Of a stretch of DNA of 64,000 bases, positions 9,283 through 16,687 are shown one piece after another. The position numbers and the translations under genes are program-made. Each line of letters starts with the position of its first letter. The first letter of the stretch is position 1. The stretch is from JBFHQE01 sp041592335. GTDB lineage: Bacteria > Pseudomonadota > Gammaproteobacteria > Thiohalobacterales > Thiohalobacteraceae. A model generated the notes under the pieces. The model saw only the letters and a list, made by a program, of their open reading frames with translations. It was not told the origin of the DNA and ran no database searches. The stretch spans positions 62,001 to 126,000 of the forward strand of contig JBFHQE010000005.1 of NCBI GenBank assembly GCA_041592335.1. Direction: 5' to 3'.

Positions 9283-10176
9283 CTAGCGATTTAGAATGGA
9301 CTTGGCAGCCGTGCCGGGCATCGTGGGTCTGGCGCCCAGATTCTCGACTACCCGATAAACGGATCCGCGCGGCTGACGGACCAGCTCGAAGTCGCTGGTG
9401 TATTGCGTTGTCGCTTCGGAAGAGCCAAGGAACAGATAGCCACCAGGATTCAGGCAGCGTGCCATGCGCGACAGAATATCGGACTTGGATTCACTGGAAA
9501 AATAAATCAGTACATTACGACAGAAGATAATGTCGAACTTGCCGAGCATGCTGTAACTTTGCAGCAGGTTCTGCTGGTTGAAGCGCACCCGGCGTTTGAT
9601 TTCATCCTTCACCTGCCAGTTGGCGCCATGGGTATTGAAGAAGCGTTGCTTGCGTTGCTCCGAAAGCCCACGACCCAGCGTGATGGCGTCGTAGACCCCT
9701 TTTTTGGCTTCGTCGAGTATCGCCGGGGAGATATCGGTCGCAACGATATCAACATCGCCCAGTTTGCCCGGGTTTTTGGCCATGAACTCGGAGACGATCA
9801 TACTAATAGAGTACGGCTCCTGCCCCGACGAGCAGGCCGCGGACCAGATTTTCAGCCGTGCGCCACGCCCGCGCTTTGCCGCCAGTTCGGGCAACAAGGT
9901 GTCGTTGAGGATTTCATAAGGGAAACTATCACGGAACCACAGGGTTTCATTGGTCGTCATGGCCTCGATGACTTTTTCACGGAAATTGCGCCCGGAAGGG
10001 CTGCGCAATAACCGGACCAGTGCCCCGAGGTCGTCAATGTTATTTTCCGACATCAGGCGACCCAGGCGACTCATCACCAGGTAATGCTTGTTATCACCAA
10101 GAACGATCCCGCAGATCTCTTCCAGGTAATCGCGAAAGGCATTGTAATCCGCGGGGGAGATGGTACTGCTGACCAA
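9283..10176 (-). CDS. cheR: Chemotaxis protein methyltransferase CheR
   Basis: CheR methylates glutamates of chemoreceptors using S-adenosylmethionine. The 297-residue protein has an N-terminal helical domain (1-75), the motif TTNETLWFRD, the AdoMet-binding loop SAACSSGQEPYSI, ATDIS, and FDIIFCRNVLIYF. The start codon is TTG (10174-10176), with AAGGA 9 bases upstream; no in-frame ATG gives a complete N-terminal domain. It follows cheV by 109 bases and is probably transcribed with it from the sigma-28 promoter near 11.3 kb. Confidence 0.96.
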   Translation of the reverse strand: MVSSTISPADYNAFRDYLEEICGIVLGDNKHYLVMSRLGRLMSENNIDDLGALVRLLRSPSGRNFREKVIEAMTTNETLWFRDSFPYEILNDTLLPELAAKRGRGARLKIWSAACSSGQEPYSISMIVSEFMAKNPGKLGDVDIVATDISPAILDEAKKGVYDAITLGRGLSEQRKQRFFNTHGANWQVKDEIKRRVRFNQQNLLQSYSMLGKFDIIFCRNVLIYFSSESKSDILSRMARCLNPGGYLFLGSSEATTQYTSDFELVRQPRGSVYRVVENLGARPTMPGTAAKSILNR

Positions 10177-10285
10177 GCGTTTATTCCTTAAAGCTGTTCA
10201 AGTCAAATCAGTGAGCTGATTGTGACCATTATCGCCAGTGATGGCAATACAGAATACATACTGGACTATCCGTCCCTGGCTCCAG

Positions 10286-11236
10286 TTAAGCAACGGCTGC
10301 CGCATGCTTCTTGATCTGGGTAACCACTGCCTTTGCCAGCAGGTCGGGCTTGAATTTCGCGATGAATTCGTTCGCCCCGACTTTTTCAATCATGGCATTG
10401 TTGAACACACCACTCAGGGATGTGTGAAGCAATATATAAAGGTGCGCAAGGCGCGGATCGGATCGCACCTTGGTTGTAAAGGTGTATCCGTCCATCTCCG
10501 GCATTTCAACATCGGAGATCACCATGGTGAGATTCTGCACCTTCTCGGGCGCGTTCTCGGCCCAGTCCAGCAGGATATCCAGCGCTTTTCTACCGTCGGT
10601 CGCGAGTGTGCATTCCACGTTCAGCTGATCGAGCGCGCGCTTGATCTGGTTACGCGCCACCATCGAATCGTCGGCGACCAGGATGTGCGGCACGTAATCA
10701 TCGCCCTCTTCCTTGGTTTCATTGACCGACTGCACCACTTCCGCCGAAACGCCCTCTTCCATGCCGATCACTTCCGAGAGCACCTTTTCCACGTCGATAA
10801 TCTCAACCAGTTCTTTTTCGATCTGGGTAACCGCGGTCAGGTAATGATCCTTGCCCGCACCCTTGGGCGGCGGCATGATCTGCTCCCAGGTCATATTCAC
10901 AATGCGATCGACCTTGGCGACCAGGAAGCCCTGAATGGAGCGGTTGAATTCTGTGACGATGACAAAGGCTTCACGCGGGTTATCTACCGGCTTGCGGCCG
11001 ATCGCCATGGAAAGATCCAGCACCGGAATTGTCTTGCCGCGCATATTGGCCACGCCGCGCACCACGCGATGCGAATGCGGCACTTCGGTCAATGGCGGGC
11101 ACTGGATGACTTCCTGAATCTTGAACACGTTGATACCGAACCGCTGCGATCCGGCTAACTTGAAGGTCAGAATTTCCAGTCGGTTATGGCCTGCCAGCTG
11201 GGTACGCTGGTCTACACTTGCAAGAACGCCGCTCAT
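10286..11236 (-). CDS. cheV: Chemotaxis coupling protein CheV (CheW domain plus receiver)
   Basis: CheV couples receptors to CheA, and its receiver domain can be phosphorylated by CheA for adaptation. I start at the ATG at 11236 (MSGVLASVDQRTQLAGHNRL), preceded by AGGAG; the reading frame continues upstream but that part lies across the promoter. About 316 residues: CheW domain at about 20-170 and receiver domain at about 190-310, with the phosphoacceptor Asp in VISDVEMPEMDG. It is followed by cheR and is divergent from flgA. Confidence 0.95.
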   Translation of the reverse strand: MSGVLASVDQRTQLAGHNRLEILTFKLAGSQRFGINVFKIQEVIQCPPLTEVPHSHRVVRGVANMRGKTIPVLDLSMAIGRKPVDNPREAFVIVTEFNRSIQGFLVAKVDRIVNMTWEQIMPPPKGAGKDHYLTAVTQIEKELVEIIDVEKVLSEVIGMEEGVSAEVVQSVNETKEEGDDYVPHILVADDSMVARNQIKRALDQLNVECTLATDGRKALDILLDWAENAPEKVQNLTMVISDVEMPEMDGYTFTTKVRSDPRLAHLYILLHTSLSGVFNNAMIEKVGANEFIAKFKPDLLAKAVVTQIKKHAAAVA

Positions 11237-11288
11237 GTTTTTTTCTCCTGAAACGCTTGGTCCCTGTCTCTCTCGGGGGTTAGCTACC

Positions 11289-11315
11289 CTATCGGCATAG
11301 CGCATCCAATCTTTA
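11289..11315 (-). promoter_or_regulatory. Sigma-28 (FliA) promoter of cheV-cheR
   Basis: On the minus strand the sequence is TAAAGATT, 11 bases, GCCGATAG. This matches the sigma-28 consensus TAAAGTTT-N11-GCCGATAA with exact spacing. It predicts a start near 11282, about 46 bases before the cheV ATG. cheV-cheR is therefore a late, FliA-dependent operon embedded in the middle-class flagellar genes. Confidence 0.9.
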
Positions 11316-11339
11316 TGAACCCGCTTGCCAGACCAAATC

Positions 11340-11355
11340 AGGCACACCCCTTGCA
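11340..11355 (+). promoter_or_regulatory. Candidate sigma-54 promoter of flgA
   Basis: The sequence AGGCAC-ACCCC-TTGCA matches the -24/-12 consensus except for the first base. The predicted start is near 11366, directly beside the flgA ATG at 11367. That would give an almost leaderless mRNA, which is odd; either the flgA start is leaderless or the site is not used as drawn. Confidence 0.6.
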
Positions 11356-11366
11356 TTATTCAGGGC

Positions 11367-12080
11367 ATGAAGACAAAACTCACATGGCTGATTCCGGTAC
11401 TGCTGGCCACCCAGGGGTGGACGCATACCGCCTGGTCACAGACCAGCTACCAGAGCCTGGACAGCATCAGTTCGGAAGCCCAGTCGTTCCTCACGGCGGC
11501 GGCCCAGGAACGCACCGACGGCGCGGTGGAAGTCAGCATCAATCCGCTGGATCGTCGTCTGCGGCTGACTGAATGCCAACAGCCGCTGACGCTTGCCATG
11601 GCGCCGGGCGCGCGACTGCGGGGCGCCACCAGCGTCCGTGTCAGCTGTGAGAGCGACACCCCATGGTCGCTGTATGTAACTGGAAACATTAGTGTTTACG
11701 GTTACGCACTAGTTACCCGCCGGACCCTTGCCCGAGGCGAAACCTTGTCATCAGGCGATGTGCAACTGGTGGAAAAAGACCTCACCAACCTTTATTACGG
11801 CTACTTCAATCGTGCCGAGGAAGTGCTCGGCCAACAGGCGACCCGTGCCCTGCCCGCCGGCCAGGTACTCACGCCAAACACGATCAAGCCAGCCCTGCTG
11901 ATTCGTCGTGGCGACCAGGTCACCCTGATGGCGGAAATCGGTGGTATTGAAGTCAGCATGATGGGCGAAGCCTTGAACGATGGCATCCAGGGACAACGCC
12001 TGCGCGTCAGAGCTTTGAACTCCAAACGCGTGGTCGAAGGCCAGGTGGTTTCCGCAAACGTCGTAAAAGTGACGCTCTGA
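11367..12080 (+). CDS. flgA: Flagellar P-ring assembly chaperone FlgA
   Basis: FlgA is a periplasmic chaperone needed for FlgI to polymerise into the P ring. From the ATG at 11367 it has 237 residues with a signal peptide (MKTKLTWLIPVLLATQGWTH, cut near AWSQ). The C-terminal SAF-like domain carries LARGETLSSGDVQLVEKDL and ALPAGQVLTPNTIKPALLIRR-like sequence, both typical. The reading frame extends 14 codons upstream, but that part overlaps the candidate sigma-54 promoter. Only a weak CAGGG precedes the ATG. Confidence 0.93.
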   Translation: MKTKLTWLIPVLLATQGWTHTAWSQTSYQSLDSISSEAQSFLTAAAQERTDGAVEVSINPLDRRLRLTECQQPLTLAMAPGARLRGATSVRVSCESDTPWSLYVTGNISVYGYALVTRRTLARGETLSSGDVQLVEKDLTNLYYGYFNRAEEVLGQQATRALPAGQVLTPNTIKPALLIRRGDQVTLMAEIGGIEVSMMGEALNDGIQGQRLRVRALNSKRVVEGQVVSANVVKVTL

Positions 12081-12101
12081 GAAAAAAGAGCGTTAAGTTG
12101 T

Positions 12102-12128
12102 TAAAGTTATTGGGCGAAGAGACGATAC
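12102..12128 (+). promoter_or_regulatory. Sigma-28 promoter of flgM-flgN
   Basis: The sequence TAAAGTTA, 11 bases, GACGATAC matches the sigma-28 consensus at 7 of 8 and 6 of 8 positions with exact spacing. It lies 22 bases after the flgA stop and predicts a leader of roughly 55-60 bases before flgM. A FliA-dependent promoter for its own anti-sigma factor is the usual feedback arrangement. Confidence 0.8.
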
Positions 12129-12191
12129 AGGGTACAGAAGGGACAGGGATAACCCATCCGGTACCGAAGAAATTGTAGTCAGGAGAAAGCA

Positions 12192-12518
12192 ATGTCCATT
12201 GAAATCAACAATCTGCCATCATCGCAATTGCCGATCGATACCAGCACCCAGAATACGGGTGCCGCAGCGAAGCAGGATAACTCTGCCCAGCAGGCACAAA
12301 ACCCGGCAGCGGGCCCTGCCAGGGATCAGGTCAGTCTGACTCCCGAGGCCAAGCAATTGCGTGACCTGGAAGCCAAGGTAGCGAGCATGCCCGAAGTCGA
12401 CAGTAACCGCGTAAACCAGATCAAGCAGCAGCTGGCCAACGGCAGCTTCGAAGTCAACCCGGCCCGTATCGCCGACAAGATGATGAGCCTCGAACGCGCG
12501 CTGGGCGATCTTAACTAA
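12192..12518 (+). CDS. flgM: Anti-sigma-28 factor FlgM
   Basis: FlgM binds and inhibits sigma-28 (FliA) until the hook is complete and FlgM is exported. The 108-residue protein begins MSIEINNLPSSQLPIDTSTQ, has a disordered N-terminal half rich in Gln, Ala and Ser, and the C-terminal sigma-binding helices (DQVSLTPEAKQLRDLEAKVA, then VNQIKQQLANGSFEVNPARI, ADKMMSLE). Size and neighbour flgN are canonical. Three bases separate it from flgN. Confidence 0.95.
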   Translation: MSIEINNLPSSQLPIDTSTQNTGAAAKQDNSAQQAQNPAAGPARDQVSLTPEAKQLRDLEAKVASMPEVDSNRVNQIKQQLANGSFEVNPARIADKMMSLERALGDLN

Positions 12519-12521
12519 TCC

Positions 12522-13001
12522 ATGGCCGCGATTGATCGCAAACGCCTGGCCGACACCCTCAAGATGGGCCGCATCTGCGCCCAGCGGGTGTTGAGCCTTC
12601 TGGAGCAGGAGCGGCAGGCACTTGCCGCCCGGGACAGCCAGGCGATCGAGACACTCATCCCTCTGAAGATTCAGGCCTTCGAGCGTTGGGAACAGACCGA
12701 GCAACAACGACTGACCCTGCTGCACGAAGCCGGTTTTACGCCGGACAATGCCGGTATGGAGAAATGCCTGGATGAGCTGGTGGCCATACCGCAGTTTCGT
12801 TCTGCCTGGCAGAAGCTTCTCGATCTCACCGTCAGCTGCCGCCGTGAAAATGAAAACAACGGCACGATTATCGAAATCAACCGCCGCCAGACCAACGAGG
12901 CACTGGCCATTCTCTCCGGCCAACCCGTTCGACCAACCGGCTATGCCGCCAGTGGCAACGCGCAGCGTAACCAGGATCACCGGCTTCTCGGCGAAGCCTG
13001 A
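12522..13001 (+). CDS. flgN: Flagellar export chaperone FlgN
   Basis: FlgN is the cytoplasmic chaperone for the hook-associated proteins FlgK and FlgL. The 159-residue protein is predicted to be mostly helical, with the FlgN-family pattern LLEQERQALAARDSQAIETL near residues 25-45 and a C-terminal region ending in a disordered tail (GYAASGNAQRNQDH). Identification rests on size, helical character and position after flgM. Confidence 0.9.
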   Translation: MAAIDRKRLADTLKMGRICAQRVLSLLEQERQALAARDSQAIETLIPLKIQAFERWEQTEQQRLTLLHEAGFTPDNAGMEKCLDELVAIPQFRSAWQKLLDLTVSCRRENENNGTIIEINRRQTNEALAILSGQPVRPTGYAASGNAQRNQDHRLLGEA

Positions 13002-13074
13002 TACCCGTTTTACACTCTCAAGAAAGTCCCCTGAGCGGCCGTCATTTTGATAAATCAAAAGATAGAATGGACCC

Positions 13075-13824
13075 ATGGCCGAGGCAGGGAAAAAAACAGC
13101 CAGCAACCAGTATGAATCCAAGGCGGAGCGGGTCAGCCAGCTGCCGCAGATCATCGGTTTACTGAATCGCATCAAGGATGCAAAGACGTTGCTCAGCGTG
13201 CGCGTCGAAGGCTCCGGTGTCACCTACTCCAGCCTGTTACTCGATGTCAATTCCGATAAAGGCTACGTCCTGCTGGATGAACTCAATAACGAACGTGCGC
13301 ACAAGCTAGCGGCCGAAACCGGCAAGCTGCGTGTGTTTTGCCAGAACCAGGGGGTTGAGCTCAGTTTCAGCTGTGACATTCGTATTGCGCACAACAAGAA
13401 AGGCCTAACCTTCTACCAGGCCCCCATTCCCAGTGTCATTCATTACATGCAGCGCCGTAGCGATTATCGTGTGCATGTGGGAATGGACCAGAATATCCAT
13501 TTAATCCTGCCCGTCGAAACCGAAAACAACCTGGATGCCGAACTGTTTGACGTGTCTTTTGGTGGAATCGGGGCGCGACTGGAATCGGAATGCCAGCTCC
13601 GCAGGGGACTCATCATTCCGTCCTGCAAACTTAATTTACCGGAACAGGAAGCGATTGAAACCGACCTGGAAATCCGCTTCGTACAGGCCGATAACACCGG
13701 GAAATTCACCCGAATCGGCGGACGTTTCCTCGGCCTCGATCCCAATACCCGGGGCAAGATCCGCAAGGTCGTGACTCAGCTGGAACGGGAAATGCTGCGC
13801 AGAAAGACCCGCGGCGAAGAGTAA
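13075..13824 (+). CDS. YcgR-like flagellar brake protein with PilZ domain
   Basis: YcgR-type proteins bind cyclic di-GMP and slow the flagellar motor. The 249-residue product has an N-terminal YcgR/FlgZ-like domain (about 20-125) and a C-terminal PilZ domain. The c-di-GMP signature is visible: QRRSDYR (RxxxR-type) and DVSFGGIGARL (the D/NxSxxG part). It sits directly after flgN, a common place for the flgZ type of brake protein. Together with the GGDEF-EAL protein at 42-45 kb it indicates c-di-GMP control of motility. Confidence 0.88.
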   Translation: MAEAGKKTASNQYESKAERVSQLPQIIGLLNRIKDAKTLLSVRVEGSGVTYSSLLLDVNSDKGYVLLDELNNERAHKLAAETGKLRVFCQNQGVELSFSCDIRIAHNKKGLTFYQAPIPSVIHYMQRRSDYRVHVGMDQNIHLILPVETENNLDAELFDVSFGGIGARLESECQLRRGLIIPSCKLNLPEQEAIETDLEIRFVQADNTGKFTRIGGRFLGLDPNTRGKIRKVVTQLEREMLRRKTRGEE

Positions 13825-13827
13825 CAC

Positions 13828-13856
13828 CTGATTTAAACTACATCCTTCGGTACAAT
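13828..13856 (+). promoter_or_regulatory. Promoter of tRNA-Arg with GC-rich discriminator
   Basis: TACAAT at 13851-13856 is a good -10 element. CTGATT at 13828-13833 is a weak -35 with a 17-base spacer. Between the -10 and the tRNA lies GCGGGTCGC, a GC-rich discriminator typical of stable-RNA promoters under stringent control. Confidence 0.55.
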
Positions 13857-13865
13857 GCGGGTCGC

Positions 13866-13942
13866 GGCCTCGTAGCTCAGCTGGATAGAGCGCACCCCTC
13901 CTAAGGGTGAAGTCACAGGTTCGACTCCTGTCGGGGCCACCA
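13866..13942 (+). tRNA. tRNA-Arg, anticodon CCT (reads AGG)
   Basis: A complete cloverleaf can be drawn. The acceptor stem is GGCCTCG with CGGGGCC, allowing one G-U pair. The D arm contains GCTCAGCTGGATAGAGC. The anticodon stem is CACCC/GGGTG around the loop CTCCTAA, so the anticodon is CCT. The T arm is ACAGG-TTCGACT-CCTGT. The discriminator is A and the CCA end is encoded. Length 77. Confidence 0.96.
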
Positions 13943-13962
13943 GTTTACTTTCCCCGTACAGG

Positions 13963-15075
13963 TTATTTGCCGAGTACATCTCCCATCTTCTGCACCACAC
14001 CCACCGCCTGCTGAAATAACCGGTCCTTGGCACGATGTGCCAGCTGGGCCGCGATCATGGCTTCTTTCTGCGGTTGCCTGGCATGTATTTCAGCGGGAGG
14101 CAGCGTCGAGTGTTCCGCGTCCAGGGACAGCCACTCATCATCTCCGTAAACAAAGGCCGCATGGCCGGGATTGGGACCAAGCCACTTCATTTCCAGTCGA
14201 TACACCTGGGGTGAACCTTCGTCCAGACGAATAATCTCAACCTGCATATCTTTGCCGTTGGCCTTGAAAACCCACTGCGCCTTATTACCCGACTGCAGTT
14301 TCCCTTTATGCGGCTTCCAGCCAAGACGCGACGCCAGCCAGCCAACCAACAGCCAGGACAGGGGCAAGGCATGTGGGCCATGGGTAAGTGTGATTTGCTG
14401 TATGTTTTCCAGCGCACCGGGTGCCACTTGCGGGTCCATCACCTGGGCCAGAATTCGTCGCCAGGGTTTAAGATAACGCCAGGCCAGGTTGAATACCGGC
14501 CGTTGCTCACTGGATACCCAGCGCGCCATCAGCCGCACACCTTCCGCCGGGTTCGGCCAGCCCACACTGTTATAAATCACCTGATCAGACAGATCCGCCA
14601 GCGTGGCGAAGTAGTCACCGCTCGCGGGCGGAGGCTGGTTACTGGCCCACCACAACGCAGTGGGAAGATCGCCTATTAATAATGGACGCAGCACCGACCC
14701 CAGACGATCCACCCGCTCGGGATGAAAACGGATATCCACATGCTCCGAACACAACTGCTTGCCCCCATCCGCGCGACGACAATGCGCGGAGACCTGCACA
14801 TCGATACTTAAATCGTTCCGGGTCAATTCGGTCAGCAGAAACACCCGGGCAGGATGCAGCTCCACCAGTTGCGGAATACCGGCTGCGACATCCATTGCCT
14901 GCGCTTCGGACTGGCAGGCAATAATCAGGTTAGACATGCAGGCACGGGTTACACCAACCTCACCTTCGTCATCCGCATGCAAGGTATCCCAGAGTCGATT
15001 AAGCGCCTTTTCGATATCCGCAACATCGACATGCAAGGAAGGAACTGGTGTGTCAGTAGCCTTGGCCATACTCAC
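13963..15075 (-). CDS. opcA: OpcA-like glucose-6-phosphate dehydrogenase assembly protein
   Basis: OpcA-family proteins bind and allosterically activate glucose-6-phosphate dehydrogenase; they are best known in cyanobacteria and actinobacteria. The 370-residue product has the family pattern: an N-terminal domain with TRACMSNLIIACQSEAQA, a core with HVDIRFHPERVDRLGSVLRP, LLIGDLPTALWWA and SNQPPP, and a C-terminal domain with LSWLLVGWLASRLGWKP. It overlaps the end of zwf by 4 bases (ATGA), so the two are translationally coupled, which strongly supports the assignment. There is no signal peptide. Confidence 0.88.
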   Translation of the reverse strand: MSMAKATDTPVPSLHVDVADIEKALNRLWDTLHADDEGEVGVTRACMSNLIIACQSEAQAMDVAAGIPQLVELHPARVFLLTELTRNDLSIDVQVSAHCRRADGGKQLCSEHVDIRFHPERVDRLGSVLRPLLIGDLPTALWWASNQPPPASGDYFATLADLSDQVIYNSVGWPNPAEGVRLMARWVSSEQRPVFNLAWRYLKPWRRILAQVMDPQVAPGALENIQQITLTHGPHALPLSWLLVGWLASRLGWKPHKGKLQSGNKAQWVFKANGKDMQVEIIRLDEGSPQVYRLEMKWLGPNPGHAAFVYGDDEWLSLDAEHSTLPPAEIHARQPQKEAMIAAQLAHRAKDRLFQQAVGVVQKMGDVLGK

Positions 15076-16616
15076 AAGATCCGCCAGCGGCGTTTATCCT
15101 CTTCAATCATGCGATCCGCCTCGACCGGCCCCCAGGTGCCCGACGGGTATTCCGGCAACCAGCGTTTCTTGCCAGATTCCCAGGCATTCAATATCGGCTG
15201 TATCCATTCCCAGGAAGCCTCAACCGCGTCGCGCCGCATAAACAAGGTCGCATCGCCAATCATGACATCGAGCAACAGCCTTTCATAAGCCTCGGGGGAT
15301 TGTCCGCCAAAGGTACTGCCATAACGGAAATCCATTTTTACCGGATAAATACGCACCCGGGCACCCGGCAACTTGGTGGCAATGCGTAACGACAAGCCTT
15401 CATCGGGCTGAATTTTCAAAGCCAGCACGTTGGCATCCAGTGGATGCTCGCTGTCCTGGTTGAACAGGATATGCGGCACATCCTTGAACTGCACGGCTAT
15501 CTCACTGGCGCGCTTGGGCATGCGCTTGCCCGTGCGGATATAGAAAGGAACACCCGCCCAGCGCCAGTTATCGATAAACAATCGTAACGCTACATAACTT
15601 TCCACCGTGGAATCGCTGGAAACGCCCTGCTCGCGCCGATAACCGCAAACCTCTTCACCTTGATAGAAACCCTGATCGTATTGCGCGCGCACCACGTGCC
15701 GGTCTACCTCATCCTCTTTTATCGGACGCAGGCAATGCAACACATCCAGGCGGTGATCGCGTATCACGTCGGCATGCATCGACCAGGGTGGCTCCATCGC
15801 CATCAGGGAAAGCAACTGCAGAATATGGTTCTGCACCATGTCGCGCAGCGCACCGGCCGTTTCATAATAACCGGCACGCGTGCCCACGCCCTCTTCTTCA
15901 GATACCGTGATCTGAACATGATCGATATACTTGGAATTCCATAAGGGTTCGAAGATGGAATTACCGAAACGCATCACCAGAATATTCTGTACGGTTTCTT
16001 TACCCAGGTAATGATCGATACGGTAGATCTGGTCTTCGGCAAAACATTCACCCACCACTTCATTGACTTCCCTGGCACTTGCCAGGTCGCGGCCAATGGG
16101 CTTTTCGACAATGAGTCGTGAAAAAGGTCCGCCCGAAGCCGTATCCTGAACCAGGCCAGCCGCTTTCAAATGCCTGGCGCAGGTACCAATGAATCGGGGA
16201 GGAACGGCCAGGTAAAAAATGCGATTGCCCGGAATACCGCATTGCGGTTCAATTTCATCCAGTCGCGCCTTCAGGGCCCGATAGGCTTCCGGATCGTCAA
16301 AACTTCCCTGCTGATAATATAAACAGCGCTGGTAATTCGGCCAATGCTCTTCATCCAGTGATTGCCGGGAAAACCGCTCGATCCCCTGCCGGGCAAATAC
16401 CCGGTATTCCTCGTCGCTCATTTCCTCGAACGAAAAACCAAGCACCGCGAAATTGGCCGGCAACAAGCCATCAAGGCCTAGATTGTAAATTGCGGGTAAT
16501 AACTTGCGGCGGGACAGGTCGCCGGCACCGCCAAAAATCACCAGGGTGCAGGGCTGGGGTAAAACCGGATCGGAAAGATCGACCGACAATGGATTGACGA
16601 CATCCTTTTCAGGCAT
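15072..16616 (-). CDS. zwf: Glucose-6-phosphate 1-dehydrogenase
   Basis: Zwf oxidises glucose 6-phosphate to 6-phosphogluconolactone with NADP or NAD, the entry to the oxidative pentose phosphate and Entner-Doudoroff routes. The 514-residue protein has the nucleotide-binding motif FGGAGDLSRRKLLPA, the active-site signature RIDHYLGKETVQN, and EKPIGRDLASA. Length is normal. No pgl or edd genes follow; the partner here is opcA. About 70 bases separate it from the convergent-side neighbour downstream of the peptidase gene. Confidence 0.98.
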   Translation of the reverse strand: MPEKDVVNPLSVDLSDPVLPQPCTLVIFGGAGDLSRRKLLPAIYNLGLDGLLPANFAVLGFSFEEMSDEEYRVFARQGIERFSRQSLDEEHWPNYQRCLYYQQGSFDDPEAYRALKARLDEIEPQCGIPGNRIFYLAVPPRFIGTCARHLKAAGLVQDTASGGPFSRLIVEKPIGRDLASAREVNEVVGECFAEDQIYRIDHYLGKETVQNILVMRFGNSIFEPLWNSKYIDHVQITVSEEEGVGTRAGYYETAGALRDMVQNHILQLLSLMAMEPPWSMHADVIRDHRLDVLHCLRPIKEDEVDRHVVRAQYDQGFYQGEEVCGYRREQGVSSDSTVESYVALRLFIDNWRWAGVPFYIRTGKRMPKRASEIAVQFKDVPHILFNQDSEHPLDANVLALKIQPDEGLSLRIATKLPGARVRIYPVKMDFRYGSTFGGQSPEAYERLLLDVMIGDATLFMRRDAVEASWEWIQPILNAWESGKKRWLPEYPSGTWGPVEADRMIEEDKRRWRIL

Positions 16617-16687
16617 TCAGGCTCTCCAGAGAAAAAGAGTTCGAACAGACTATAGGGGATTTCAAGCGCCTGATGAAGTGGTTTGTG

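Noticed and set aside
10238..11158. Plus-strand open frame of about 306 codons opposite cheV
   Set aside because: Antisense shadow; the minus strand encodes a clear CheW-receiver protein.
11325..11366. Longer flgA start at 11325
   Set aside because: It would overlap the candidate sigma-54 promoter and precede the signal peptide with residues that are not signal-like.
12219..13223. Minus-strand open frame of about 334 codons opposite flgM and flgN
   Set aside because: Antisense shadow of two clear flagellar genes with their own promoter.
13833..14033. Minus-strand open frame of 66 residues over the tRNA-Arg gene
   Set aside because: It is the antisense of the tRNA (the familiar GVEPVTSPLGGVRSIQLSYEA-type product), a well-known annotation artefact.
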